64,000 nt of DNA from Fremontodendron californicum (lineage: Eukaryota; Streptophyta; Magnoliopsida; Malvales; Malvaceae): assembly GCA_030761205.1 (NCBI GenBank), contig JAULJL010000011.1, forward strand, positions 17,536,501-17,600,500, read 5' to 3'. The notes below the pieces were generated by a model. That model was given only the letters and a program-made list of their open reading frames with translations, ran no database searches and was not told the DNA's origin. The translations under genes and the position numbers were made by a program. Of this stretch, positions 22,291-33,626 are shown in pieces. Numbering within the stretch: position 1 is the stretch's first letter; each line of letters starts with the position of its first letter.

Positions 22291-24130
22291 CTAATATGGA
22301 AAAAGTTTATATCAGTTATATTCATGTATTTATACCAATTCAAGATGAGGTATTAAATCTCTTATTGGTTCTCCCACTAATTTTTCGAGATAATAGCCCT
22401 CACTGTTATTCGAAAATCTCATCAAGGTATTTCTAGTTGGCTGGGATCCCTTTCAACATGTTGCAACCTTGGGTGACTCAACAAATTGCAACAAGCCTAG
22501 TTGGGTAGATAACATAGCTTATCAATTGCATCTTTATGCAACTCCCAGATCAGTTAGGTGGCAACTCCTTGTCTAAGGACATCATATGTACTTCGCCTAA
22601 CTTTGCCTCTAACACTATGCGGTCAAGTTTGAAAGCATCCGAACAATATAGCATTAATTGAGTAAGACCCAACTTCAAAACTCAAACATATTCGTACAGT
22701 AGTTTGACCTTGAGTGACTCAACAAGCCTCCTACTGGAAGAACTCTGGTTATCTTGTTATGATGATGGAAGGAAACTTTATCATGCGAAACATGTGACTC
22801 AATATTGTAAAGAGGGGTTTCCTTTTTTTTTAAATATAAGTCTCATCATATTAGGCATTCATAGCATTTATAATATCTCATAAAATAAATCTATAACATG
22901 TTTTCTACTTGGATGATTATGGACTTTTCTAATCTAATTTCCTTGAGCCATCAAAGGAAACTAGTTGGTCAAATTCCTAGGTGATTACATACATAGTCTT
23001 CAAAGATTTCTTATAATCTCCTTATCTTCATGGCGTCTTTGATCTCCATCTTCAAGTTACAAAAATTATTCCTAGCTAATCCTAATTTTACACTTTGATG
23101 TAACTAATTACATTTGTAATAAAGAAACCTCAAGTTACATTTGAGGGGAATTAGGTGAGGAAATAATTTTTTTACAACTCTAGAAAATGAGAGATAAGGC
23201 AGGGCACGCAGTCCCTATTTAATTAATAAAAACCATAAAAATAAATTTAACCATCCACAATCATATTGGGTCTAAGTCCATAATCATCCCACACACTCAC
23301 AAACAATTTATAAACATATAAATCATGCTTTAATATCTAGTTACTATTCAATGATTATATTTGATCCATATTTTAATTCAAAGAAAATAATAAACATTTA
23401 TTCTAATCTCAATAGAATAAATCCTAATCCAATTAGGATTATTTCCTCTAATTAAATTATCATCTAATTAAATAATTTAATTGAATATTTATAACATGTA
23501 AATTCTCATATTGGTGATTTAATTAATTCAACAATATTTCCATGGTCACCAATTTTAGTGTTGTAGTTCAACTAGAACACAACAACATTAGTAACTCAAT
23601 ACTGTTAAAATTCACAAGCTGTGATAATCTGATGGAAGCAAAAACCCTGGCAAGGGAAGGCGCAGGCTGTGGCTACATGGTATAGCCATCGCCTCCCTTC
23701 TCCCTACAGCCTCTCTATCCGATTTTCATAGCTTCCAACTTTTTAATGCCAAATCAGTTTTATGATTTTTCAGGCTTGCCAAGAAAATGCTAAGCAATTT
23801 TAAAGCCTAAAAATCATCAAACGATGCACTAAAAATAGCCAAGAAAAATCTACAAGTTTTTCTGACTCCAATCACCAAATTGGCGCAAAGCAGGCAAAAA
23901 CAATTCGTAATTGCCGCCAAACTTTCGCCCTTTGCATTAATCAGTTTAAAAAAAAATTAAACCAATTAATCAACAAGAATTCACCATCATAACCTGTTGC
24001 CTTCACCGAAACACTACAAGTGCAAATTCTCACAATTTCGGTTAGTGACAACCGAATCAAAACAACTCAAAGAACGAAACAGTTTTGTTAAAGGTAACAA
24101 TCTAAGCATAGATCGTATAGGAATAACATA
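22291..24130 (-). other. Copia E2 noncoding leader
   Basis: About 1.8 kb between primer site and the gag remnant, AT-rich, no coding potential. It aligns in inverted orientation with 33630-35460 of E1 (for example the GGACTGCGTGCCCTGCCTTATC block at 34539), so it is conserved within the family rather than a random insertion. Confidence 0.75.
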
Positions 24131-24149
24131 AGCGAGGCTCTGATAGCAT
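24131..24149 (-). promoter_or_regulatory. Degenerate tRNA-Met primer site, copia E2
   Basis: The minus strand reads TGCTATCAGAGCCTCGCT immediately inside the 5' LTR. E1 has GTAGTATCAGAGCCTCGCT at the same place; TGGTATCAGAGC is the canonical initiator tRNA-Met complement. Confidence 0.8.
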
Positions 24150-24953
24150 TGTTGGGATTCGGATCATGCTCAAACAGAGATAATGTATAATTTAATCAAC
24201 AAGTTAAATTAACAACACAGAGGAATAAAACAAAACAAAGACAAAATCGAATCCCTCCATGGATTTCCATATACATGTGAGATATGTCCCCTCATATCAC
24301 TTAGGGTGATGAATCCTCTCTGGACCACTCATTCATCTTCGTATGTTTCATGTCATACCCAATAACACCCTACTATAAGCATCCTCATGATTTGGACCCG
24401 TTCATGATGAAATCTAAGTATGACAGTTGACATACAAGATGACTTGGTGTCACAAGTCAAAGGATTACTTACACTATTGACACATGAGAGTATTTTCTAT
24501 AGACACTTGAGTGAAATACCAAATGGAACTCTCATAGCGGGTCATGTTCAGTGAACTTGTTTAACTAACAAGAACCCATATGTTATCCCCAAGTATCTCT
24601 ATACTTTCAACCTATGAGACCGGTTGCATGCATCAAGTGCACGAAGGCTTAATATATGTCAGTCTTTGAGCATTGTCAAAGCTCTGTTTTGACAATACAA
24701 TGACCAAGAATAGTTTTAGAAACACGACATTGATGCATAAGGATCCTCATAATTGTAAGTCCTTAAAATTCCTTTGCAATGCCATTGTGTTTCATGGGCT
24801 TTATCTTCACAAGTTATTTATAACAATTATAACAGTACTTATGGATAAAGAAATACCTCAATTATAATTAATAAAATATAATGTGCAATACATGAACATA
24901 TAAATAGTATCTTACAAGCCCAGCTAGATTGGCTTGTAGGGTTTACACCAACA
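24150..24953 (-). repeat. 5' LTR of copia E2, internally deleted
   Basis: 804 bp against 1680 bp for its partner. Both termini are intact (TGTTGGTGTAA at 24953, CCCAACA at 24150), but about 0.88 kb is missing. On the plus strand the junction is near 24260-24275, where GAATCCCTCCATGGATTTCC jumps to ATACATGTGAGATATGTC. The lost part includes the TATA-like AT tract seen in E1. Confidence 0.88.
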
Positions 24954-25140
24954 GTCCACCTCTACCCATTATGGCAATACTGATACAAATCCCTTCCTTA
25001 AACAATCCCCGTCTTTTCGCTGAGCTGCTTTCGAGTGCTCTCTTACCACTATATGTTTCTCCACTACTAAGGCAAACTGATTCTCCATGAAAGCCCTTTC
25101 AACTGAAGATTATCCCGAGACCAATAACCTCCCTAGTGCA
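24954..25140 (-). pseudogene. Ogre A ORF1, N-terminal part
   Basis: Continues the Ogre A ORF1 across the copia E2 insertion. On the minus strand an ATG at about 25091 gives MENQFALVVEKHIVVR, then a frameshift, and the other frame carries ALESSSAKRR-like and LFKEGICISI-like sequence leading to the GTCCA duplication at 24954-24958. This is the expected start of an Ogre ORF1. Nonfunctional. Confidence 0.6.
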
Positions 25141-26025
25141 TGATGATGTCAATGATGAATGACAGGGGAAAAAAAATTAGTAAATAAATGACTTCAAATA
25201 ATAAACAAATAGTATATGAAAAATAAACTAGCATCCCAAGTGTTCACAAAAATTTGACATTTGTGCCACTTTTGGGATGACACACCAAACTCATTATGGG
25301 CGACATGGTGTACGTTCATCATCGCCCTAGTCATAAAATAATTTAGATTAGACAGTAAAGGTTTAAGGATATTCTTCCATGTGTTCTTAACTTCAGGTTT
25401 TTCAAGCGAAATTTTGGCATAGCTTCTCCTAGGTTTACTATATGTGGTTGAATTGGGTTCTAAAAGGCCCGAAATCGTTCCTCACTGTCGCCTCTGAAGG
25501 CTAGTAAGGCACCCTGATCCAAAGGAAAGGGTTTGATTTGTTGGAGTATATTTTCATAGCCCATGCAGAGGATCATCACGAGAGCTTAGGTAATTTATAC
25601 TCTAGAAGTATTTTGCTAGCCCATGCGGAGGTTCATCACGAGAGCATAGCTACTTTACTTCCATTTAAAAGGACAGAGCCCGAGTATAGAGCTCATGTTA
25701 TGCAAATGCAAGTGGAGTGTGTGAAGAAGAACAAACAAACCTTTCACCACCTATTCTACAACCCTTATTCCTAAATGCCCTAACAGTAAAAAAAAAAAAA
25801 ACAAAAAAAATCAAATGAAGCAAAGCATTAGAAAGAAATAACAATATACAACATTAAATAACCAGAGAATAATAATATGCAAGTACATGAGCATATTAAA
25901 ACATTTTATTATTTCCAAAATTCTCCTTATGAAGAAAAATGGGAATTACAATTAAATATCGATTGAAACCAACAAACATTGACTTTTGATAACACACGAC
26001 TAGTTTTAGGCTTGACTCTCTAAGT
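25141..26025 (-). other. Ogre A leader
   Basis: Noncoding. It holds the paired TAGCCCATGCGGAGGTTCATCA-type blocks (25557-25578, 25616-25638) shared with the leaders of Ogre C and J, a poly-A run at 25790-25810, and no credible ORF. Confidence 0.7.
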
Positions 26026-26044
26026 GTCCCCAGCGAAGTCGTCA
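26026..26044 (-). promoter_or_regulatory. Degenerate tRNA-Arg primer site, Ogre A
   Basis: The minus strand reads TGACGACTTCGCTGGGGAC, two mismatches from the intact site at 63346, three bases inside the LTR end at 26048. Confidence 0.8.
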
Positions 26045-26339
26045 AGCTGTCGTAAACGTATCCCATCACAGGATCCATCAGCAAACGTTTAAAATATATA
26101 AAAAAATAAGAAAAATAAGGGTAGGGAGAAGAATAGGAAAAGATGACTTAATTCCTCTTAGATTAAAATTGAGGGTTTGAAAACGACCTTGAAAAGGAAA
26201 ATGGATTTGCCACCAATCTTTTTTGGCTAGGTGTGATCGGCCACCTATTAAAACCAATTGTTGTAAAACATTTTTAAATTAATTAAAACATTTTTAAAAC
26301 CAATTTTGAAGTCTGCGCTTTGAACCAGAGAAAACGTGT

Positions 26340-27410
26340 GGGGAAGGATTAGCAGTAGCTTATGGATTTCGGCCAGCATCTCCCCTTTAGTTAAAAAAAT
26401 GAGACCTTTACTAGCTTTAAAACTCGTTTTGACTCCTACAAACCGGTTTTACAAAGCTATTTTTAGACCTTTATAAAAAATTCAAAAAAATATGAAAAAA
26501 TCAGTTTAGACTCAGCAAATGATGAACTATAAAAGGCAGAAGTAGTTTTTTATTTTGACCAAATATAGAAAGTGAAAATATTGCCCAAAATCAGCATATC
26601 CAACTTGCAAAACATTTTTGTTTTCCAACTAGTTTGAAAATTAGATTTTGGCCATGGACCATTAGTTGACCCTAACTAGAATCAAGTTGGAAATGAGTTG
26701 AAAACATGTTTTTACAGCAAGCAAAAATGATGGGCTCAAAGCTAGCTTACTGGAAATGAATCCCACTTAGCCAAATCATTTGGTGGGAGGCCAAGGTCAT
26801 CAAGCACTAACATCATTTTCCCAACAAGCAATATGCAAGATGCAACACAAAAGTCAGCAAGATATATATATATATATATATCAAAATGAAAATGAAAATA
26901 TGCAAGCAGGAAAATATAAGCAAACATGAAAACAAGGTTGGCTCAAAGTTTAACCTCTTCGATGCTAGATTCAGCTCAAACTATCACTTGGTGGAACCAA
27001 GATCATCAAGCTCAAAAACCTTCTTATTTGAATTTTTTAAAAAGAAACCAAAGCAGAAATATCTATCCTACCACAATAGTAGATCCCACATCCAACATAC
27101 AAGCCAAAAAGACAGGCAAAATACAAAGCACAATAACAAGGCCAAGAGGCCAAATGAAAGAAATAGTGGAGAAAATGTTGTTTTCTTTTGTTTTTTTGAA
27201 AAAGAAAAAGAGAAAGAGGAAAACCTTTGAGAAAACCATTTTTTAAGCCTTTGTTTTTTTAAAAGATCTATTGAAAAATAACATAGAAATGAAGAGAAAT
27301 AGAGCATGAAAATGAAAAAAAAATAAAATAAAGAACAAGTAGAGAAGAAAGCTACCTAGCAAAAGCTTCCAAGGAATCTTTTCTCCTTCCTCCTTTGGTA
27401 AAAAAAAAAA
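26340..27410. repeat. Tandem duplication in Ogre A LTR, copy 1
   Basis: Begins near GGGGAAGGATT (26341) and ends after AGCTACCTAGCAAAAGCTTCC (27349). Copy 2 begins near 27437. Offsets of matching blocks are about 1090-1096. It includes a (TA)n tract at 26862-26880. Confidence 0.85.
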
Positions 27411-27429
27411 GTGCGGGTTCGGGAGTCGG

Positions 27430-28470
27430 TTATGTATGGGGAAGGACTACCAGTAGCTTATGGATTTCGTCTAGCCTCTCCCCTTTGGTAAAAAAAAATG
27501 GGACCTTTACTAGCTTTAAAACTCGTTTTGATTCCTAAAAACTGGTTTTACAAAGCTATTTTTTAGACCTTTATAAAAAAATCTAAAAAAATCAATTTAG
27601 ACTTAGCAAATGATGAACTAAAAAAGGTAGAAGCAGCTTTTTATTTTGACCAAATATAGAAAGTGAAAATATTGCCCAAAATCAACATATCCAACTTGCA
27701 AAACATTGTTTTTTTCCAACTAGTTTGAAAATTAGATTTTGGCTATGGACCATTAGTTGATCCTAACCAAAATCAAGTTGGAAATGAGTTGAAAACATGT
27801 TTTTACAGCAAGCAAAAATGATGGGCTCAAGGCTAGCTTATTGGAAATGAATCCCACTTAGCCAACTCATTTGCTGGGAGGCCAAGGTCATTAAGCACTA
27901 ACATCATTTTCCTAACAAGCAATATGCAAGATGCAACACAAAAATAAGCAAGATATATATATATATATATATCAAAATGAAAATATACAAGCAAGAAAAT
28001 ATAAGCAAACATGAAAACAAGGTTGGCTCAAAGTTTGACCTCTTCGATGCTAGATCCGGCTCAAACTATCACTTGGTGGAACCAAGATCATCAAGCTCAA
28101 AAACCTTCTTATTTGATTTTTTTGAAAAGAAACCAAAAGAGAAATATATATCCTACCACAATAGTAGATCCCACATCCAACTTACAAGAAAGAAAGATGA
28201 GCAAAACACAAGCACAATAGCAAGGCCAAGATTTGGCCAAATGAAAGAAATAGTGGAGAAAATATTGTTTTCTTTTGTTTCTTTGAAAAAGAAGAAGAGG
28301 AAGAGAAAAACCTTTGAGAAAACCATATTTTAAGCCTTTTTTTTTAAAAGATCAAATGAAAGATAACATAGAAATAAAGAGAAATAGAGCATGAAAATGA
28401 ACAAAAATAAAGAACAAGTAGAGAATAAAGCTACCTAGCAAAAGCTTTCAAGAAATCTCTTCTCTTTCCT
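27430..28470. repeat. Tandem duplication in Ogre A LTR, copy 2
   Basis: Matches copy 1 block by block: CAGTAGCTTATGGATTTCG, the ATGATGGGCTCAA block, the (TA)n tract at 27953-27972, and the CTACCTAGCAAAAGCTTTC end. Small indels and substitutions are spread throughout, so the duplication is not recent. Confidence 0.85.
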
Positions 28471-30468
28471 CCCTTTTTTCTCCTTTTTCTCTCTTCCTTT
28501 CCTTTTCTCCTTGAGGATTTTAGTTACTGCCTTTAGCTCTCCAATGTAATGAAAGTGTGTGAAAAAAATGAAGGATATCCCTTTTTAAATGCCTTGGCCG
28601 AATCCCCCTTTAGAAGAGCATGCTAATCTTTTTTTTTTCTCCCTTAGTCATGCTTTCTTCATGCACTCATGGTCCCCCTTCCACATGGCCACCTCTCCTA
28701 ATATTAAGGATCTAATAACATTCCTATTGGCCTTAAATGCCATGTCAAATATTCTTGTCCCCTCTTTCTATAACATTTTTTAGCCACTTGTCTTGATCAT
28801 GTAGCTTAGCCAAAAATATCTTCCTATTGTCATCTTTTTTATCCACTTGGCCTCATCCTATGGCTTTCACATGGCCTTGTCCAATGATCTTCCATCCTTA
28901 CAATTAAAATGCCTCTCATTTTCCAAAAATGCCACATAGGCAATAAGTGGTGACACATGTCCTTTCTTTAAAAATATCTACTTTCTTATTCATCTTGACC
29001 ATTGGATCAAATATTTTAGCTCCCTCACCCTCTTGGCCGAAAATATCCTGGAATATTCCAGGTCTCTCCTCTTTTTTATTTTGCAAATTGGTCTTTTTTG
29101 GTTTTTTTGGTAAACTTATATTTTGGCCCCCAAACTTGATCGATTTACTTTTGGGCCCCAATTTTGGATTTTTCTTATCCAAATCATCCTATCCAATATT
29201 AAACTTAGTTCTGAAAGTTTTCATAGTTTTTCGATCTCGTTTTCTATTTCTTTCAAATTTTCCTCTAAAATTGCGGTTTTAGTCCACAAATTTAGCCTAT
29301 TTGCATTTTGGCCCCAATTTTGGGTTTTTTCTTCTCATTTCCTTCTCGCCATCCTAAAACTGAATTCTAAAAAGTTTTGCAATTTTTCGAGATCGAATTC
29401 TATTTTTCCCTGATTTTCTAAAATTGCGTTTTAGCCACTGAAACCTCAGTTTTACTTGAATCAGGCCAATTTTTTGGATTTTCTTTTTCCATCCCCTTTG
29501 ACACATTTTGAATTGGAGTTGAACCAATTTTTCCCAATTTTTATATCTGAATTCCTTTCCAATTGGATTTTTCCCCTTTTTCCTCAAAATGGCAATTTCC
29601 TCTTTATTTGATTTTTGGCTTTTTTTTTTTTTCAATTTGCTTTCCTTTGAATCCACTTTGAATTGGACCTTTAAGTATCTTTATTTATTGATTATTATTC
29701 AATTTGAGACTTCAATTTTACCCAATTTGACCATCTCCATAGTTTTCCCTAAATTTGTAATTCCCCATTTATTCACTTAATCTTTATTTTTTTCAATTAT
29801 TCTTCAAATTGACTTCTCCTTTCATTTCACTTTAAATTGGACCTTCAGATACCTCTATTTATTGATCTTATTCCAATTTGAACCTTCAATGTTGACCAAT
29901 TGGATCATTTATATATTTTTCCTAAAATTTGCAAAATTTCCAATTTTTCCCCTAAATGGCAATTTCCAATTTACTCACTTTTGTCCAATTTTTCTTCCAA
30001 TTGATTTCTCTTTGTGAAATTGGATCTTGAGGTACGTATATTTAGTGATTATCCTTCAAATTGAGGTCTCAATTTCATCTGATTTGATCATTTACGTACT
30101 TTTTCCCAAAATTGGAAATTCCATGTTTTTCTCCTACATTGAAATTTACAATTTGTCTTTCCACCTTCAATTTTTCTTCTATTTTCCATTGTGGATCTCC
30201 AATTATCAAGATTACTTCACCATTGTCCAATTCTCCTTTCGAATCTTGATTTTTCGAAGAGTTGACTTTTTCTAGTAGTTGACTTTTCAGAGTTGACTTT
30301 TTCAAAGTTGACTTTTACCATGTTGACTTTTTTGTGTTGACCTCTAAATTCCGGGAAGTTGAAGGAAGATTCTCATAATTCCGGAATTAGGGGAGATTCT
30401 CATAATTCCGGAAGTTGAAGGAAGAACTTACCTTATTTAGGGGGCCCAGACAAAATTAGGTGTCTAGA

Positions 30469-30533
30469 GGTTTCCTTTATTAACTGTACATCTCATGTCA
30501 AATCTAATTGTCTCTAGGACATATACCAACAAT
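30469..30533 (-). repeat. 65 bp stub of a different copia-type LTR
   Basis: The minus strand reads TGTTGGTATATGTCCTAGAG from 30533, an LTR start unlike the TGTTGGTGTAAGCCC of E1/E2. It is cut after 65 bases by the Ogre A LTR. It lies inside the LTR of copia element F. It is probably the 5' end of an LTR into which Ogre A inserted. Confidence 0.5.
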
Positions 30534-31184
30534 ATATCCTTTCATATCACTAGGATGATGAATTCTCACTGGACCACTCATCCATCTTCGTGAGCTTCAT
30601 GGCATACCCAAAATCACCCAGTAAGAGGCATCCCTTCTTGGGACCCGTTTAGAAGAAATCAAAGCATGAAAATTCACACACAAGATAACCTGGTGTCACA
30701 AGTCAAAGTCACTTTAGTATTTCCATAGAAACTTGAGTAAAATACCAAATAGAACTCTCATAGCGGGTCATGTTCAGTGAACTTGTTCATCTTAACAAGT
30801 ACCCATGCGTTATTCCTAAGTATCTCTATACTTCAACATATGAGACTGGTTTCATTCTTTTTAAGCTTGGAGGCTTAACATATGTCAGTCTTTGTGTATT
30901 ATCAATGCTCTGTCTTGACAATACAATGACCAAGAACTAATTTAGAAACATAGCTTTGATGCATAAGGATCTTATAATTGTAACTCCATACAATTCCTTT
31001 GTAAAGCCTTTATGTTTCAAGGGCTTTATCTTCACAAGGTGTTCAATAGCATTTTACAAAACATCTTATGAAAAAAGAAAAACCTCAATTATAATTAACC
31101 AATATTATAATGTGCAATACATGAAATAACAAGTAGTGTTTTCATAAGCGTAAATGCGATTGCCTTGCAGGACTTTCACTAACA
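30534..31184 (-). repeat. Partial 3' LTR of copia element F
   Basis: Aligns with the E1/E2 LTRs, for example GATGAATTCTCACTGGACCA, CATAGCGGGTCATGTTCAGT and the end CACTAACA at 31184, followed by a polypurine-tract remnant. It is more diverged than E1 and E2 are from each other and is truncated at 30534 by the LTR stub. Confidence 0.8.
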
Positions 31185-31913
31185 ATCTCCAATTAGCACT
31201 AAAGCCAATCCATGATGTATCTAATACCAAAACCCTCTAGATGGCGATCATGTTATCAGCTAGGTTGTCCTCTATGGGTATTTTCTCCATATGTATATCA
31301 CTTATTTCAGTGATATCTCTAATCATGTGATAACGTCGTAATACATATTTGGATATATGATGAGGCTTCCTTAGCTTGCACTATAGCTCCATTGTTATTG
31401 TAGTAGAGTGTAATCGGATTAACAATGCTTGGAACCTCTCCTAGTTCAATAATGACCTTCTTGATTCAAATAACCTCCTTCGTAGCCTCAGACGTGAGAT
31501 GTATTCAGCTTCGGTTGTTGAGTCTGCAATCGTTGATTGTTTGGAACTTTTCCAACTGACTGCACCACTGTTGAGAGTAAATATGTAGCCGCTTTGTGAT
31601 TTATTTTCATCCCTGTCAGTTTGGAATCTATCCTCAACATAACCCCTAACTTCGAGTTCACCCTTCCATAGACCAAGAATACATCTTTTATTATTCTCAA
31701 GTAATTTATGATGTTCTTTACTACAGTCTAGTGACCCTCACTTGAATTGCTTTGGTATATGCTCGTGACACTCAGAGCATGTGACGTGTTTAGTCTAGAA
31801 CGTAACATAGCAAACATAATGGGCTCAATTGCCAAGGCATATGGATCATATCCATTCATATTCTCTCTTTGGGTGTTCAAGGACACATCCTCCTAGAGAG
31901 ATGTATTCCATGC
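31185..31913 (-). pseudogene. Copia element F RNase H, left of E1 insertion
   Basis: Minus-strand copia RNase H, badly decayed; short open pieces include 31700-31488. Recognisable nucleotide blocks match the E2 RNase H (GTTTGGAACTTTTCCAACTG, GTTGTTGAGTCTGCAAT). It continues into the RT at 39954 on the far side of E1. The CATGC at 31909-31913 is the duplicated target of E1. Confidence 0.8.
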
Positions 31914-33606
31914 TGTTGGTGTAAGCCCTACAAGCCAATCTAGTTTGGCTTGTAACACATTATTTATATATTCATGTATTGCACATTATAGTTTATTAAT
32001 TATAATTGAGGTATTTCTTTATCCATAAGTTCTGTTATAACTGTTATAAGTTACTTGTGAAGATAAAGCCCATGAAACACAATGGCACTGTAAAAAAATT
32101 GTAAGGAATTACTATTATGAGGATCCTTATGCATCAATGTTGTGTTTCTAAAACAGTTTCTGGTCATTGTATTGTCAAGACAGGGCATTGACAATGCTTA
32201 AAGACTAGCATATGTTAAGCCTTCATGCGCTTGATGCATGCAACTGGTCTTATAGTTTGAAAGTATAGAGATACTTGGGGATAACATATGGGTGCTTGTT
32301 AGTTGAACCAGTTCACTGAACATGACCCGCTATGAGAGTTCCATTTGGTATTTCACTCAAGTGTATATGGAAAATACTCTCATGTGCAATAGTGTAAGTA
32401 ATCCTTTGACTTGTGACACCAGGTCATCTTGTATGTGAACTGTCATACTTAGATTTCATCACGAACGGGTCCCAATCACGAGGATGCTTATGGTATGGTG
32501 TTATTAGGTATGACATGAAGCATACGAAGATGAATGAGTGGTCCAGAGAGGATTCATCACCACAAGTGATATGAGGGGACATATCTCGCATGTATCTAGC
32601 TTATATTAACTTATGGAAGTCCTTGGCCAAGGCAATACTTAAGGAGTTAATATTAAAGCTGCAGATCTAATATGGAATGGGATTAAGACTAGACACTGTA
32701 CCATGCTCTTTCGTATCCCGGGATATTTGATGAAGGGATCGAATTAGACAGACATATTGTACACGAAAGGCTTGTTGAAGCTTGATGACTCTCTTGGCAT
32801 TTGGGTGGTCATGATGTATTGCTAGATGCCGCTCATTATCTATAAATATAAATAAGAAATTCTTTATTAAATTAATTATATTTATTTCCAACATGTTAAA
32901 GGCCTAACGGGTCACACACAAAAGGTGATTAATGAAATTAAAATGAAATTGGGCCGGGCTAAATATTCATTAAGTGTTGTAGGCTTAGCATGAATATTTA
33001 ATTGTATGTATAAGGGCTTTAGTGCAATTAGTTCAACAATTGGCATACGCTAAACCTAGTTATATATATATATATATATGCCTTATGTATGTTGTTGCCG
33101 CCACTCTAAGCTAGCTAGAAACCTTGCAAGTCGGTGCCTCACTCTCCCTAAGAGTAAATCAGCCGAACAGTATAGACAAGGGAGAATTCGATTCTTCTTG
33201 TTTTCTTTTGGCTAAACAAGGTAGAGGAGGAAGGTTTCTCACAACCTAGACTACTAGTATCGTCTTGGCAAAACATAATCTCAACCTTGTGAAGGTTTTC
33301 CAATCACCTGTGTGGATTACTGTTAGAGGTTGGCTTTGGTTTTGGTTTGCAACAAGCGAGCTTTGTGTACAAGAACAAGAACATCAAGAATCTGTCTTGA
33401 GGTTTCGGCAACCTCCATTACAGAGGTATGAGATTTTGATTGTTATATGTTCTTGATAGGATGATCGTTTTGAATTCATAGGCAGATCTATGGAGGGGTT
33501 CTGTTTCTCTTTGTTTTTTTTTTTTATTTATTCTGCCGCATTGTATGTTTAACTTGTTGATTAAATTATACATTATCTATGTTTGAGCATGAGCCGAATC
33601 CCAACA
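31914..33606 (+). repeat. 5' LTR of copia E1
   Basis: 1693 bp from TGTTGGTGTAAGCCC to CCGAATCCCAACA. A (TA)n tract at 33061-33080 followed by GCCTTATG is a plausible TATA-type promoter region. Confidence 0.93.
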
Positions 33607-33626
33607 GTAGTATCAGAGCCTCGCTT
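33607..33626 (+). promoter_or_regulatory. tRNA-Met primer site, copia E1
   Basis: GTAGTATCAGAGCCTCGCT directly after the LTR. One change from the canonical TGGTATCAGAGC complement of initiator tRNA-Met. Confidence 0.85.

Larger units (their letters stand above)
17452..24953 (-). mobile_element. Ty1/copia element E2
   Basis: Minus-strand copia element of 7502 bp bounded by GTCCA target duplications. Order on the minus strand: 5' LTR (24953-24150, internally deleted), degenerate tRNA-Met primer site, long noncoding leader, a gag remnant, protease, integrase, RT, RNase H, polypurine tract, 3' LTR (19131-17452). The protease-INT-RT-RH order defines copia. It belongs to the same family as E1 (31914-39948), with near-identical LTR ends and internal sequence. 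Most of gag is missing at the same junction in both copies. The lineage within copia is not certain. Confidence 0.92.
14199..30468 (-). mobile_element. Ogre-like element A, 5' half, nested
   Basis: On the minus strand: LTR (30468-26048), degenerate tRNA-Arg primer site (26044-26026), leader, ORF1 (25091 down to about 15500, split by copia E2), a tetranucleotide repeat spacer, and gag (15171-14199), where the sequence is cut by LTR fragment B. The order LTR, long leader, extra ORF1 upstream of gag is diagnostic of Ogre. Stops and frameshifts are frequent in both ORFs, so it is the oldest large element here. Nothing downstream of gag is present. Confidence 0.8.
26048..30468 (-). repeat. 5' LTR of Ogre-like element A
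   Basis: About 4.4 kb. The inner end is TGTCGTAAACG (plus) at 26048. The outer end reads AAAATTAGGTGTCTA followed by GA instead of the CA of its relatives, so the last bases are mutated or lost. The body contains the 1.09 kb tandem duplication, CTCCAATT/GAACCTTCAAT-type low-complexity blocks (29040-30300) and the GTTGACTTTT cluster (30250-30340) that marks Ogre LTR starts. No coding region. Confidence 0.75.

Noticed and set aside
26886..28333. Paralogous ORFs of 106-118 codons on the plus strand
   Set aside because: They lie in a duplicated noncoding part of the Ogre A LTR, antisense to the element, with lysine-rich low-complexity translation. Kept only as a low-interest finding.
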